A DNA stretch of 64,000 nt from Schistocerca nitens (taxonomy: Eukaryota > Arthropoda > Insecta > Orthoptera > Acrididae). Below are positions 11,669 through 23,015 of this stretch, in pieces. The position numbers and the translations under genes were made by a program. Each line of letters begins with the position of its first letter. The first letter of the stretch is position 1. The stretch is from positions 290,001,205 through 290,065,204 of the forward strand of contig NC_064616.1 of NCBI RefSeq assembly GCF_023898315.1, read 5' to 3'. The notes beneath the pieces were generated by a model, which was not told where the DNA came from, ran no database searches, and saw only the letters and a program-made list of their open reading frames with translations.

Positions 11669-11884
11669 AAAATGGTTCAAATGGCTCTGAGCACTATGGG
11701 ACTCAACTGCTGTGGTCATAAGTCCCCTAGAACTTAGAACTACTTAAACCTAACTAACCTAAGGACAGCACACAACACCCAGCCATCACGAGGCAGAGAA
11801 AATCCCTGACCCCGCCGGGAATCGAACCCGGGAACCCGGGCGTGGGAAGCGAGAACGCTACCGCACGACCACGAGATGCGGGCT
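11669..11884 (-). mobile_element. SINE type ii (Gly-like tRNA head)
   Basis: The minus-strand head reads TTCTCGCTTCCCACGC...GGTTCGATTCCCGG, close to a tRNA-Gly with CCC anticodon region. It is followed by a linker (TTTTCTCTGCCTCGTGATGG) and then the same body as type i. Perfect 11-base duplication GTTACAAGACA at 11658-11668 and 11885-11895. Confidence 0.93.
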
Positions 11885-11895
11885 GTTACAAGACA

Positions 11896-12589
11896 GTTTG
11901 GGAAAAACGCACGCGTAATAGCTTCGCTATTACCATTCAAACGATACGGTAAGATGTGTGGTCCAGTAAGCTAGTATCCAAGAAACCCAGCCCAAATGTT
12001 CACTGAGCATCTCACCTGGTAACTTCTTGATTAATTAGTGAGTGGAATTTTAACAGCCCCATGATGGCTGCAGAAATCTCATTCCACATTTACGAATTTC
12101 ATTCTCTTCAGTCTCCCAAACTTCTAAAGCGTCGTTCTGTTGCAGCCTGTATACATTCGGCATCACGTGATAGTAGTAGTACTCTCTGTCCCGATAAAAT
12201 CATGCACATACAGCTTCCGATTCAGTAGCCAGTTTTGTCTTTGAAGGTACCTCCATCATTGACGGAAATCGAAATTGTTACACTACCAACACCTTAAAAG
12301 AATACTACCGAACTGATACTCAAGTATGTCCATGCCAGTGCGATATGTTGATTAAAATTTCACCTGCGTACTATTTTCAAAAGGTTGCTAATAACCTTGT
12401 TGTTGAGCGACCTAAAGACACACACACACACACACACACAAACACAAACACACACACACACACACACACACATATTTTAAGTACAGAGAAAAAGCTATTC
12501 ACACAGTTGAAGAATGGTGAGACTACACCATGGTTATTGGGAGTGTGTAATGTTACTGGTTATTTCAGGTGGAGATCACACACAGGATG
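11896..12589. other. Unassigned stretch with a CA microsatellite
   Basis: Apart from the CA tract at 12418-12472 nothing is recognised. Confidence 0.45.
12418..12472. repeat. (CA)n microsatellite
   Basis: About 55 bases of CA repeat with two AAACA interruptions near the middle. Confidence 0.95.
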
Positions 12590-13450
12590 TCAAGATGATA
12601 TGCACTGGTAACTTATCGCCATCATTTGGACTTCGAGAAAGATCGCATCATTGGCATGAGAGGCACGTCAGCATCATATCGACAGGCAGCAATAGTTTGT
12701 TCACTATAGTGCATCGACAGCAAAATGTGTACTGACGAGATGGACTCAGGACAACAGAGTAGCAAGAAGAGTGGTTACGGGTCCTTCAAGATCGGTTACA
12801 CCACGGGAAGAGGGTAGGATTGCTGGACTGGCTCTGAGGAATAGACAGATGATAACAGCCAAAATGCGGAAGGAGGTTACAGGCAGAGTAAAATCACGAA
12901 CCGTCGGAGACACATTGTCGGAAACTGGATTGACATGTCGAGTTGCTATACATCGTTTATCAGAGGCATCTTTCCACATACAAAAAAGAATTGTATGCTG
13001 TAGAGATAGTCAACAGGACACTGATAGTCATTTTGTAGTGTTCAGCTTTGAGTATTGCTTTTGTTTGTAGCAGTCAGATCAACATCAACGTGTCCGTAGA
13101 TGACCTGGTAAAACTCGCAGAAATCAGCGATTCTCAGACCTGTAGGACTACCGGAATCATTTCGTGGGGAGCAGTTGGATACGACAAAGGTCTGATTTGG
13201 TAGTGTTAAAAGGAGACCGAATGCATGCGAGTATGTGGCACGGATAGTAAACCTTGTTGTCATGCCCTTTACGAACAGGGTACCAAATTGCATATTTCAT
13301 CATGATAATGGATGAACCCATACAGCACTTGACACCATATACGCCTTTTGGAAAACCTCGATATTTGAATGACCTGCCCGGGCACCCTATACGTCACCTG
13401 TTAACCATGTCTGGGACGCGATGGGAAGACGTGCACTCTCTGATGAAAAG
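12590..13450 (+). pseudogene. Strongly decayed Tc1-like transposase (element E)
   Basis: Frame-hopping readings fit a Tc1-type transposase in order: an N-terminal HTH-like LDFEKDRIIGMRE near 12630; a GRP-linker/second HTH region at 12771-12960 (TPREEGRIAGLALRNRQM); HHDNG near 13297 as the second catalytic aspartate context; and HVWDAMGRR near 13409-13435, the conserved C-terminal motif. Many stops and indels make it inactive. Terminal repeats were not identified. A second Tc1-like element follows on the same strand. Confidence 0.7.
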
Positions 13451-13539
13451 CATGCAGACACCCCTGTGTAATGCGAAATTGACTACAAAGCCTCTTGAGA
13501 GTCCGGCCCCTCGGTGTAAAAGGAGGCGGCGAGTATTGT

Positions 13540-14740
13540 GTTGTCAGTGGAGAAGAAGTAACAGCAGAATGGGTAGGTTAACAGAAGTAAATTACTTCGA
13601 AAAAGGACTAGGTATTGGATGTGACTTTAATAAGAAATCAATCAGGGACATTTCAACCCTTCTTAAGCTACCCCAGTCGACTGTTGGTGATGTGGTTGTG
13701 AAGTGGAAACGCGCAAGGACAACCACAGCTAAACCAAGCCCAGGCAGACCCCACGTACTGATGGGCAGGGAAAGTCGAGCACGTAAAAATAGCATAAAAT
13801 CAGCGGAAGGAATTACTCATTAGTTCGAAAGTACTACCAGAAGTCCAGGGGTACAATATTCGAGCAACAATTCATAAAGCACATATTTCTGTAACCAATG
13901 TTAGGCGATGCTTGAGGTAGCGTAAATAGCGACGCCACTGGACATTGGACGACTGGAAAGCGTGAACTGGAGTCATGAATGGCGCTATACACAGTGCATG
14001 AATTTAACGAATTCCTGAAGAACGTTACCTCCTGCCATCATGGGTAGCGCCAACAGTCAGGTACAAAAAAAGTGGTGGTACGGTATGGGAGCGTTTCTCT
14101 TGGTTACGTTGTGACCCTCTTATTGCTCTTAACAAAACGTTAATGCTGAAGCATATGGCCGGCCGGTGTGGCCGAGCGGTTCTAGGAGCTTCAGTCTGGA
14201 ACCGCGCGAGCGCTACGGTCGCAAGTTCGAATCCTTCCTCGGGCATGGATGTGTGTGATGTCCTTAGGTTAGTTAGGTTTAAGTAGTTCTAAGTTCTAGG
14301 GGACTGATGACCTCAGATGTTAAGTCCCATAGTGCACAGAGCCATTTGAACCATTTGAAGCATATGAACACACCTTATAGCAAGGTTAACTGTGTACAGA
14401 AGAGAAATAGTTCAGAGACGATGACTGTTTGTATCAGCACGACAATTCATCCTGTTATAAAGCAACACGTGTGGGGTAATGGTTTTTGTACAATAACGAT
14501 CTGGAAATGGACTGACATGCCCAGAGTCACGACATGAACCCAAATGCACTTTATAATGAGGCAGAACGTCGACTTAGCTCAAGATGCCAGCGTCCGACAT
14601 CACTACCTTCCTCTGTTTTCTGGTCTTGAGGAAGAATGGACTGCCATTCCCCGATAGATACTCAGACACCTCAATGTAAGTGTCCCCAACACATTTCAAG
14701 CTGTCATGTAGGCGAAGGGTTGTCATACTTCATATTAATG
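13540..14740 (+). mobile_element. Decayed Tc1-like element F carrying a SINE
   Basis: An ATG at 13569 opens an 84-codon frame, to 13823, that reads as the N-terminal paired-type HTH of a Tc1 transposase: MGRLTEVNYFEKGLGIGC, then PQSTVGDVVVKWKR and the GRP linker (PSPGRPHVL). The remaining two thirds are shifted. A type i SINE (14158-14355) interrupts the catalytic region, and HTALYNEAERRL-like text near 14540 may be the degraded C-terminus. Terminal repeats not seen. Confidence 0.65.
14158..14355 (+). mobile_element. SINE type i
   Basis: Full-length copy with A box GTGGCCGAGCGGTTCTAGG and B box GGTTCGAATCC (one A for C shift in the B-box region: GCAAGTTCGAATCC). Perfect 11-base duplication TGAAGCATATG at 14147-14157 and 14356-14366. 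Confidence 0.93.
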
Positions 14741-14816
14741 GCCAGTTATATCTGCCGAGATAGTCAGATGGTATATACTTTCGTACCAATCTCTAGAGAG
14801 CAATCTTAATGAAGTG

Positions 14817-15712
14817 CACTAAGTTGAAAAAAGTCATGGGATACCTCCTAATATCGCGTCGGCCCTCCTTTTGCCCATCGTCCAGAATGTTCTTCAAACC
14901 GATCAGGAACAATTGTGGTCCAGTGACATGGCGCACTGACATCCTCAAAAATTCCACCGTTGTTTGCTAACATAAAGTGTACGAATGGTTGCAAATGGTC
15001 TCCAGGTAGCCGAACATAACACATAACAATCGGTTCAGCTGGATCAGAGGTCCAATTCCATTCCATGTAAACACATATTAAGGAGCCACCGCCAGCTTGC
15101 ACAGTGCCTTGTTGACAACTTGGGTCCATGGCTTCGTGGGATCTGCGCCACACTCGAACGTACGATCAGCTCTTACCAGCTAAAATCAAGACTTATCCGA
15201 CCAGGTCACGGTTTTCCAGTCGTCTAGGGACCAACCGATATGGTCACAAGCCCAGGAGAGGCGCTGCAGGCGATGTCGTTCTGTTAGCAAAGGCACTCAC
15301 GTCGGTCGTTTACTCCCATAGCCCATTAATGCCAAATTTCGCGGCACAGTCCTAACGACTTCTTCGTCGTAGTCCCACATTGATCTCTGCGGCTATTTCA
15401 CTCAGTGTTGATTGTCTGTCAGCAGTGACATTTGGTATTCCTGACACACTCTGGACACTGTGGGCCTCGGAATATTGAATTCCCTAACGATTTCCGAAAT
15501 GGACATCACATGCGTCTAGTTCCAACTGCCATTACTTGTTCATGTTAATTCCCCTCGTGCGGCCATAATCGCGTCGGAAATCTTTTCACATGAATCACCT
15601 GAGTACTAATGACAGCTCCGACAATGCGCTGCCCTTTTATACCTTGCGTACGCTATACTACCGCCATCTGCATATGTGCATATCGCTATATCATGACTTG
15701 TCACTTCAGAGT
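14817..15712 (-). mobile_element. Tc1-like element, family D copy 1
   Basis: The left end AAAGTCATGGGATACC near 14830 and the right end near 15695-15712 (CATGACTTGTCACTTCAG) form inverted repeats shared with copies at 41877 and 52880. The minus-strand frame 15153-14848 reads WRRSHEAMDPSCQQGTVQAG...VCYV..., a Tc1 catalytic-domain segment in which the usual DDNAPCH box has become DVSAPCH, losing the second catalytic aspartate context. The length of about 0.9 kb indicates internal deletion. A SINE lies directly against the right end. Confidence 0.8.
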
Positions 15713-15716
15713 AATA

Positions 15717-15917
15717 AAAAATGGTTCAAATGGCTCTGAGCATTATGGGACTTAACTTCTGAGGTCATCAGTCCCCTAAAACATAGAACTACTTAAACTT
15801 AACTAACCTAAGGACATCACACACATCCACGCCCGAGGCAGGATTCGAACCTGCGATCGTAGCGGTCGCGCGGTTCCAGACTGTAGCGCCTAGAACCGCT
15901 CGGCCACTTAGGCCAGC
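15717..15917 (-). mobile_element. SINE type i
   Basis: Reversed full-length copy, flanked by a perfect 11-base duplication TCAGAGTAATA at 15706-15716 and 15918-15928. The duplication overlaps the terminal bases of the neighbouring Tc1-like element, so the SINE landed on the transposon edge. Confidence 0.93.
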
Positions 15918-16077
15918 TCAGAGTAATACAGCATACGTTGAGGTATGATAATAAAATTCTCCGGACGACATTCGGAGGCTATTGTCTTCCACGGTACAAT
16001 AAACGCAAGAGTGTATTCGTGCTCGTCGGGGCCGCAACCCTTAATTATGGATATAAGTTCCGAATAAAATGAATGTA

Positions 16078-17473
16078 CACTACTGGCCATTAAAATTGCT
16101 ACACCAAGAAGAAATGCAGATGATAAACGGGTATTCATTGGACAAATATATTATACTAGAACTGACATGTGACTACATTTTCACTCAGTTTGGGTGCATA
16201 GATCCCGAGAAATCAGTACCCAGAACAACCACCTCCTGCCGTAATAACGGCCTTGATGCGCCTAGGCATTGAGTCAAACAGAGCTTGGATAGCCTGTACA
16301 GGTACAGCTGCCCATGCAGCTTCAACACGATACCACAGTTCATCAAGAGTAGTGACTGGCGTATAGTGACGAGCCAGTTGCTCGGTCACCATTGACCAGA
16401 CGTTTCCAGTTGGTGAGAGCTCTGGAGAATGTGCTGGACAGGGCAGCAGTCGAACATTTTCTGTACCCAGAAAGGCCCGTACAGGACCTGCAACATGCGG
16501 TCGTGCATTATCCTGCAGAAATGTAGAGTTTCGCAGCGATCGAATGAAGGGTAGAGCCACGGGTCGTTACACATCTGAAATGTAACGTCCACTAATCAAG
16601 GTGCCGTCAATGCGGACAAGAGGTGACCGAGACGTGTATCCAATGGCACCCCATACCATCACGCCGGGTGCTACGCCAGTATGCAATGAAGAATACACGC
16701 TTCCAATGTGCGTTCACCGCGATGTCGCCAAGCACGGATGCGACCATCACGATGCTGTAAACAGAACCTGGATTCATCCGAAAAAAATGACATTTTGCCA
16801 TTCGTGCACCCAGGTTTGTCGTTGAGTACACCATCGCAGGCGCTGCTGTCTGTGATGCAGCGTCAAGGGTAACTGCAGCCATGGTCTCCGAGCTGATAGT
16901 CCATGCTGCTGCAAACGTTGTCGAACTGTTCGTGCAGATGGTTGTTGTCTTGCAAACGTCCCCATCTGTTGACTCAGGGATCGAGACGTTACAGCGATGC
17001 GGATAAGATGCCTGTCATCTCGACTGTTGGTGATCCGAGGCCGTTGGGATCCAGCACGGCGTTCCGTATTACCCTCCTGAACCCACGGATTCCATATTCT
17101 GCAAACAGTCACTGGATCTCGACCAACGCGGTCAGCAATGTCGTGCTATCGATAAACCGCAATCGCAATGGGCTACAATCCGAACTTTATCAAAGTCGGA
17201 AACGTGATGGTACGCATTTCTCCTTCTTACACGGGGCATCACAACAACGTTTCACCAGACAACGCCGGTCAACTGCTGTTTGTGTACGAGAAATCGGTTG
17301 GAAACTTTCCTCGTGTCAGCACGTTGTAGGTGTCGCCACCGGCGCCAACCTTGTGTGAATGCTCTGAAAAGCTAATCATTTGCATATCACAGCATCTTCT
17401 TCCTGTCGCTTAAATTTCGCGTCTGTAGCACGTCGTCATCATCGTGGTGTAGCAATTTTAATGGCCAGTAGTG
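16078..17473 (-). mobile_element. Tc1-like element, family A copy 1
   Basis: 1396 bases bounded by matching inverted ends (CACTACTGGCCATTAAAATT at 16078 and its complement at 17473) and by TA at both sides (16076-16077 and 17474-17475), the Tc1/mariner target signature. The same ends bound copies at 56920-58323 and 63260 onward. Minus-strand coding is broken, so this copy is non-autonomous. Confidence 0.95.
16213..17300 (-). pseudogene. Broken Tc1-like transposase (family A copy 1)
   Basis: 17112-16774 encodes the HTH and GRP-linker half (MTVCRIWNPWVQEGN, AGSQRPRI, PSARTVRQRLQQHGLSARRP) and ends at VHEWQNVIFFG, where an extra T shifts the frame just before the SDE box. 16560-16213 restores the catalytic C-terminus: FLQDNARPHVAGP (second aspartate), then the SPELSPTGNVW region, where the usual glutamate of the EN-W motif has become glycine. 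Compared with copy 2, about eight residues are deleted after HLIRIAV. The third catalytic residue is therefore lost as well as the frame. Confidence 0.85.
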
Positions 17474-17628
17474 TATAATCATTTGAGAACTGTTATGTGA
17501 TTGAGATCTCCACAAATTCTGATAAATATCAGACTGACGTTTAACAATGGAAATTTTGCATTGCCGTCAATGTAGTGTTGTTCACCGCCACAGCCTCTCA
17601 GCTTAATAGATAAAACGTGTATACTATA

Positions 17629-17763
17629 CATGGTGTTACAAAAAGGTATTGCCAAACTTTCAGGAAACATTCCTCACACACAAAGAAAGAAAATATGTTA
17701 TGTGGACATGTGTCCGGAAACGCTTACTTTTCATGTTAGAGCTCATTTTATTACTTCTCTTCA
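17629..17763 (+). repeat. Left terminal inverted repeat of the DD41D mariner
   Basis: By eye it matches the reverse complement of 19075-19209 for about 125-135 bases with scattered mismatches, including the shared block ACATGTGTCCGGAAACGCTT. This is far longer than the roughly 28-base repeats of classical mariner. Confidence 0.85.
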
Positions 17764-17818
17764 AATCACATTAATCATGGAATGGAAACACACAGCAACA
17801 GAACTTACCAGCGTGACT

Positions 17819-18901
17819 TCAAACACTTTGTTCCAGGAAATGTTCAAAATGTCCTCCGTTAGCGAGGATACATGCATCCACCCTCCGTCGCATGGAATCC
17901 CTGATGCGCTGATGCAACCCTGGAGAATGGCGTATTGTATCACAGCCGTCCACAATACGAGCACGAAGAGTCTCTACCTTTGGTACCGGGCTTCCGTAGA
18001 CAAGAGCTTTCAAATGCCTCCATAAATGAAAGTCAAGAGGGTTGAGGTCAGGAGAGCGTGGAGGCCATGGAATTGGTCCGCCTCTACCAATCCATCGGTC
18101 ACCGAATCTGTTGTTGAGAAGCGTACGAACACTTCGACTGAAATGTGCAGGAGCTCCATCGTGCATGAACCACATGTTGTGTCGTACTTGTAAAGGCACA
18201 TGTTCTAGCAGCACAGGTAGAGTATCCCGTATGAAATCATGATAACGTTCTCCATTGAGTGTAGGTGGAAGAACATGGGGCCCAATGAAGACATCACCAA
18301 CAATGCCTGCCCAAACGTTCACAGAAAATCTGTGTTGATGACGTGATTGCACAATTGCGTGCGGATTCTCGTCAGCCCACACATGTTGATTGTGAAACTT
18401 TACAATTTGATCACGTTGGATTGAAGCTTCATCCGTAAAGAGAACATTTGCACTGAAATGAGGATTGACCCATTTTTGGATGAACCATTCGCAGAAGTGT
18501 ACCCGTGGAGGCCAATCAGCTGCTGATAGTGCCTGCACACGCTGTACATGGTACGGAAACAACTGGTTCTCCCGTAGCACTCTCCATACCGTGACGTGGT
18601 CAACGTTACCTTGTACAGCAGCAACTTCTCTGACGCTGACATTAGGGCTATCGTCAACTGCACGAAGAATTGCCTCGTCCATTGCAGATGTCCTCGTCGT
18701 TCTAGGTCTTCCCCAGTCGCGAGTCATAGGCTGGAATGTTCCGTGCTCCCTAAGACGCCGATCAATTGCTTCGAACATCTTCCTGTCGGAACACCTTCGT
18801 TCTGGATATCTGTCTCGATACAAACGTACCGCGCCACGGCTATTGCCCCGTGCTTATCCATACATCAAATGGGCACCTGCCAACTCCGCATTTGTAAACA
18901 T
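17819..18901 (-). pseudogene. Transposase, mariner DD41D type, one nonsense codon
   Basis: The ATG at 18901-18899 opens a 360-codon frame ending at 17819. The only lesion seen is TAA at codon 16 (18856-18854); the rest is open. The N-terminal 110 residues hold helix-turn-helix material with a GRPRTTRT linker near residue 64. The catalytic core carries VLFTDEAS (Asp157), FMHDGAPAHFS (Asp248) and PRSPDLNPLDFHLW (Asp290). I count 41 residues between the second and third aspartates, hence DD41D, the spacing reported for the rosa group of mariners. It cuts and pastes the element at TA sites. A downstream non-ATG start would still remove part of the DNA-binding region, so activity is doubtful. Confidence 0.9.
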
Positions 18902-19074
18902 TGCACTGACTGCAAAACCACGTTCGTGATGAACACTAACCTGTTGATGCTACGTACTGATGTGAATGATGCTAGTACTGTAGAGCAATGAGTCGCATGT
19001 CAACACAAGCACCGAAGTCAACATTACCTTCCTTCAATTGGGCCAACTGGCGGTGAATCGAGGAAGTACAGTAC

Positions 19075-19209
19075 ATACTGACGAAACTAAAATGAGTTCT
19101 AACGTGGAAATTAAGCGTTTCCGGACACATGTCCACATAACATCTTTTCTTTATTTGTGTGTGAGGAATATTTCCTGGAAGTTTGGCCGTACTTTTTTGT
19201 AACACCCTG
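19075..19209 (-). repeat. Right terminal inverted repeat of the DD41D mariner
   Basis: Counterpart of 17629-17763. It ends in AACACCCTG, next to the TA target at 19210-19211. Confidence 0.85.
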
Positions 19210-19309
19210 TATATGAATCTGAAAAATAGTTGTATGCAGTTTTAAATGGGGAATTCATTCGTTATCTGTATATGGGAACGGAAAACTAAAGCACAGCGAA
19301 GTAATTGTG

Positions 19310-19680
19310 TCGCAAGCAGTGTTGCGATGTGTAAGCGGGCGTGCAGCACGAAGCCAGCCCAACACCGAAGCGCGATGTCGGGGTGGAGGTGGAGGTGGTG
19401 GTTATTGGCAGGTAGTACAAAAAGGTCGCGGCACAGTGGACGGCGGTAGATAAGGGCGCGCAGTTGTATAGCGGCGCGCTGAATGGTGCGGGGGCGAGGG
19501 GCGGCGTCGGCGGCGGCGGCGCTAAAGATAGCCGCCCCACGGCAGCCACGCAGCAGCACGCCGCGAGGCAGCGGGCGCGGCCACTCCGCTGCTCAGTCGC
19601 CGGCCGCGCGCCCTCACGGCATGCCGCACCAGCGCCCGCAGAGGTAAGCTGTCACGTGCCCCACTGGCGCCGTGCTAAAA
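19310..19680 (+). promoter_or_regulatory. CpG-rich block with a splice-donor-like end
   Basis: The only strongly CpG-dense, GC-rich segment in the window. It contains many GCGC and GGCGGCGGCG stretches between 19370 and 19620, abruptly different from the AT-rich flanks. It ends with CAGAG/GTAAGC, donor GT at 19644-19645, a near-consensus 5' splice site on the plus strand. No conserved protein reads through it in any frame. The combination fits a promoter with a non-coding first exon. An alternative is an unrecognised GC-rich repeat. No TATA box was assigned. Confidence 0.4.
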
Positions 19681-20084
19681 TCTCGTGCCGTTCTCTTACA
19701 ACAGTATCACTTCCTTACATTGTGGCCTAATGGTGCACAGTGCACATATGAATATTTCTTTTATGTTTCCAGTGTGACTGACTACAACATTGACTTGTGG
19801 CTAACGTTCCTAATACTTACTCCCGCTCCTGCGTCACTGCTATTTTATAGAAATAGCTTATCAGTCGATTTGCTTGCCACTAGCATTACTCTAACCGTAG
19901 ATCACTCCAATTCTCAAACCGCCATACACACAATCGGTAATTTAAAAAATTGAGGATTACACTATTAGTGTAAGAAATAATTATTTCCTTATAATTAATA
20001 TTATGTTTGAATAATGAAATGTGAGTGCAACATTCCCTAGACGAGGGCTCAAATATCTGCAATAAGCTTCTACACGTATTCTAT
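19681..20084. other. AT-rich stretch, nothing recognised
   Basis: It follows the CpG block and would be intron if that block is a first exon. Confidence 0.4.
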
Positions 20085-20470
20085 GCCAGTCACTCTGGAG
20101 TGTGTGGTATAGAGCACTTTTTATTGTGCCAAATGTCTGAAGATTTCTTCGCGCTGCAACAACGTATGGAGCGGCGAACGAATGACTTCCTGTACGTTTC
20201 GAACAAGACTGTTATTAGTTTAATTTCATCTTCACGATCTCCACGGGATCGAAAAGTAGGAAAATGAAGAAAATTCGCAGTTTCCATTCTGATAGCTGGC
20301 TTTCGGAAATTCCTGGACAAGCTCTCGCGAGAAACAGTGCGTCTTTCTTGGAGCGTCTGCCTGTTGAGATCTTTTACCATTCCTGATGCTCCTTCCCAGC
20401 AATCAATCAAGCCCTTTACTATTCCTTTAGCTTTGTACATTCTTCACGCCACTTAAAATCCGACCTGAGT
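20085..20470 (-). pseudogene. LINE C-terminal fragment
   Basis: The minus-strand reading KDLNRQTLQERRTVSRESLS (near 20380-20320) matches DKLQWKTLQERRSVARYGFL of LINE-A copy 2, and the following residues fit FRKPA/FREHA. Only the extreme C-terminal coding is left, with no RT motifs. Confidence 0.7.
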
Positions 20471-20738
20471 TGGATCTCGAGCATTTTAGCGGTACTCCGA
20501 CACTAATCGTGCAAGAATTTTGTAAACAACTGCAATTGTAAGAAAAATTGTAGTGTAACCCCAAGACTGTCGTTCGCTAGAGCTAACCTTTGGTTACGTG
20601 ATAATTCCACTTCACATCTCTACTCACTGTTGCTCTTAGGCATTTGTGTGACATTACTAACTCGACTGTCACTCCTGTTTGGAATTTGCATCTAGATACA
20701 TACTTTTGTAAAACTGTGTGAAGTAAGTGGCACACTTA

Positions 20739-20990
20739 TCACGTATTAGAATTTCCTGCCATTCCATTCACGTGTGGAGTGCGGGAAGCCGTGTGTGAGT
20801 TGTAATTGGACGCCTTGTCTTCGCGGTTAAACGTCGGGTGCCGTGGCGTGCTCTTAGATTCCCCATTTAATACTGGTTCTTCAAACTGTGTGAGCAAGCT
20901 TACTTGACGTCTATCTTGAAGCGTCCGCCAGTTCACGTCATTCAGTATTTCCGTGACGCTTTCCTGTGGCGTAAACAAAGGTGTGAACAT
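20739..20990 (-). pseudogene. LINE C-terminal fragment, second piece
   Basis: Minus-strand ESVTEILNDVNWRTLQDRRQ aligns with ESVTEMIDKLQWKTLQERRS of LINE-A copy 2. It covers the same C-terminal region as the fragment at 20085-20470, so these are two insertions rather than one split copy. Confidence 0.7.
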
Positions 20991-21419
20991 TCTAGCTGCA
21001 ATCTAGCATCTCGTTAGCGTTCACGTTACCTCTCCAGTAATACAGATGCTTGTTGCGCTGGATTATTAGGATAAGTTCCAAAAACACTTAGTTGGGAGTG
21101 CTGAGATAAGTTTTTAGGCCCAAGCATTCCTAATCCTAAGTTTAATGGGACAGAATTACGTTATCACCTACACTAGCAGACGGCAAACCACTATCCCCAC
21201 AGATATATTTGGCAAGTTCGTTGCAGCGACGACTTTTTGCAGCAAATACACGTTTTTAACCGAGAAATATGACACTCTTCATTCAAAAAGAATCTTCAGT
21301 ATCCATTCTGAACATTTACACAGTTTTGTACAAAATATTCATTAAAGATTTAAAAACATTTTACACCTCGATTTAAAAAAAAACAGAGGTAGTTATTGTC
21401 TACTGGACAGCAGTAAGGT
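20991..21419. other. Unassigned stretch
   Basis: Nothing recognised. Confidence 0.45.
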
Positions 21420-21430
21420 AACTCAACTGT

Positions 21431-21634
21431 GGCCGGCCGGTGTGGCCGTGCGGTTAAAGGCGCTTCAGTCTGGAACCGCGTGACCGCTACGGTCGCAGGT
21501 TCGAATCCTGCCTCGGGCATGGATGTGTGTGATCTCCTTAGGTTAGTTAGGTTTAATTAGTTCTAAGTTCTGGGCGACTGATGACCTCAGAAGTTAAGTC
21601 GCATAGTGCTCAGAGCCATTTGAACCATTTTTTG
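21431..21634 (+). mobile_element. SINE type i, full length
   Basis: GGCCGGCCGGTGTGGCC head, B box GGTTCGAATCC, complete body. Perfect 11-base duplication AACTCAACTGT at 21420-21430 and 21635-21645. Confidence 0.95.
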
Positions 21635-21645
21635 AACTCAACTGT

Positions 21646-22771
21646 AAATACCATTTCATTTCAGATAAAAATCAAGAGGTGAAAAGTTCTTTAACGTATG
21701 TTTTTATTCTTAAACAAAATTCGTGCAATATTCAGATCGCCCGACGAAGATATTTTTTCAGAAAGTGCAACCGTGTCTTAATGACAAATATTTATGACGC
21801 AGCCCAAAGAATGCAGTCGTGCTTATTGCATATGAACATACAAAATATACTTATAATTGGAAGATATCCCCAAACCATTTCATGCTGCCAATATAAATTA
21901 CTTGAAGCTTCCTGTGAAAATGAACACTGTTTAACATTAATATCCACTACCCTAATCATTTTCATTATTGTGCAGCTTTCTTATGGATAGGACCGTTTTA
22001 GGTAGTGAGTGACTAGGACAAGATTTGTTTGACAATGCTTCGTGCATTCACTGAATGACTTAATTCTGAACAGATTCAGGTCGGTGCACGCATGAGATCT
22101 CACAGCTTCATTTACACGTCTGAATCCTGTACTTTCCCTGAAAAAGACAACCTGAGGGTAATTTTACGGTTTGAACCACAGAGTGTTATAGATACATTAC
22201 TTCTTTTGCTATATCTTCCCATTCAGTTTCGCAGTGCAGTGATAGTGATGATACTCTAATTTCGATACTAGAACAACAATGATCGATTTAGTTATTTTGA
22301 GATTTCAAGAATTATACTCGCAGTGATATGTAATACTTCCAGCGATTTTCAGAAATAAAGTAATAATTAGGTACCGCACTGCAGAGCCAAGAACTTGACT
22401 GCACGCAAATAGCATGAGTAATTACAGAAGACAGGGGAAGACCATGTATTAATGTTGTGTACTAAGATGTATTGCGTTTGGATAACATAATTTCCTCAGC
22501 CGTGGCACTCTCATGATTTTTTTTTTTTCAGTAAACGCATAAACATGTCAGCTCGGAATCGCGTAATGGGCGTTCCGTACTGAAATGTGTGCTTCACTGT
22601 ACTGTTATGTATGTGCGATAGACAGTTCCACTCTAAGTAACAGATTTTCATAACAGTAATACATGGATATCACTTTTGTTTTCACAGTGAGGTTAAAGTG
22701 AATTAAGGCAATCTTGTAACTTTAAAATAATCTAAGTGATTTTGTATGAGCCACTTTGTTGACATATAAAG
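21646..22771. other. AT-rich stretch, nothing recognised
   Basis: No recognised coding, RNA or repeat content. A 10-base T run is near 22519. Confidence 0.45.
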
Positions 22772-22786
22772 TGTGCGAGCGTTTGC

Positions 22787-22977
22787 CGGCCGGAGTGGCC
22801 GTGCGGTTCTGGGCGCTACAGTCGGGAACCGAGCGACCGCTACGGTCGCAGGTTCGAATCCTGCCTCGGGCATGGATGTGTGTGATGTCCTTAGGTTAGT
22901 TAGGTTTAATTAGTTCTAAGTTCTAGGCGACTGATGACCTCAGAAGTTAAGTCGCATAGTGCTCAGAGCCATTTTTT
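22787..22977 (+). mobile_element. SINE type i
   Basis: Perfect 15-base duplication TGTGCGAGCGTTTGC at 22772-22786 and 22978-22992, the longest in the window. The 3' end stops at GAGCCATTTTTTT, lacking the usual TTGAACC repeat. Confidence 0.95.
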
Positions 22978-23011
22978 TGTGCGAGCGTTTGCGTATCCGT
23001 GCGAGTGTGCA

Positions 23012-23015
<4 letters not shown>

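Larger units (their letters stand above)
17629..19209 (-). mobile_element. mariner-type element with long inverted repeats (DD41D)
   Basis: 1581 bases flanked by TA (17627-17628 and 19210-19211). The ends GGTGTTACAAAAA and their complement extend into inverted repeats of roughly 125-135 bases with high identity. The only long frame inside is a transposase. With a single nonsense codon in an otherwise complete frame, this is the best-preserved DNA transposon in the window. Confidence 0.93.

Noticed and set aside
12345-12611. Threonine/histidine-repeat protein
   Set aside because: It reads through the CA microsatellite.
18042-18991. Several plus-strand open frames over the DD41D transposase
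   Set aside because: They overlap a longer minus-strand frame with clear catalytic motifs and show no motifs themselves.
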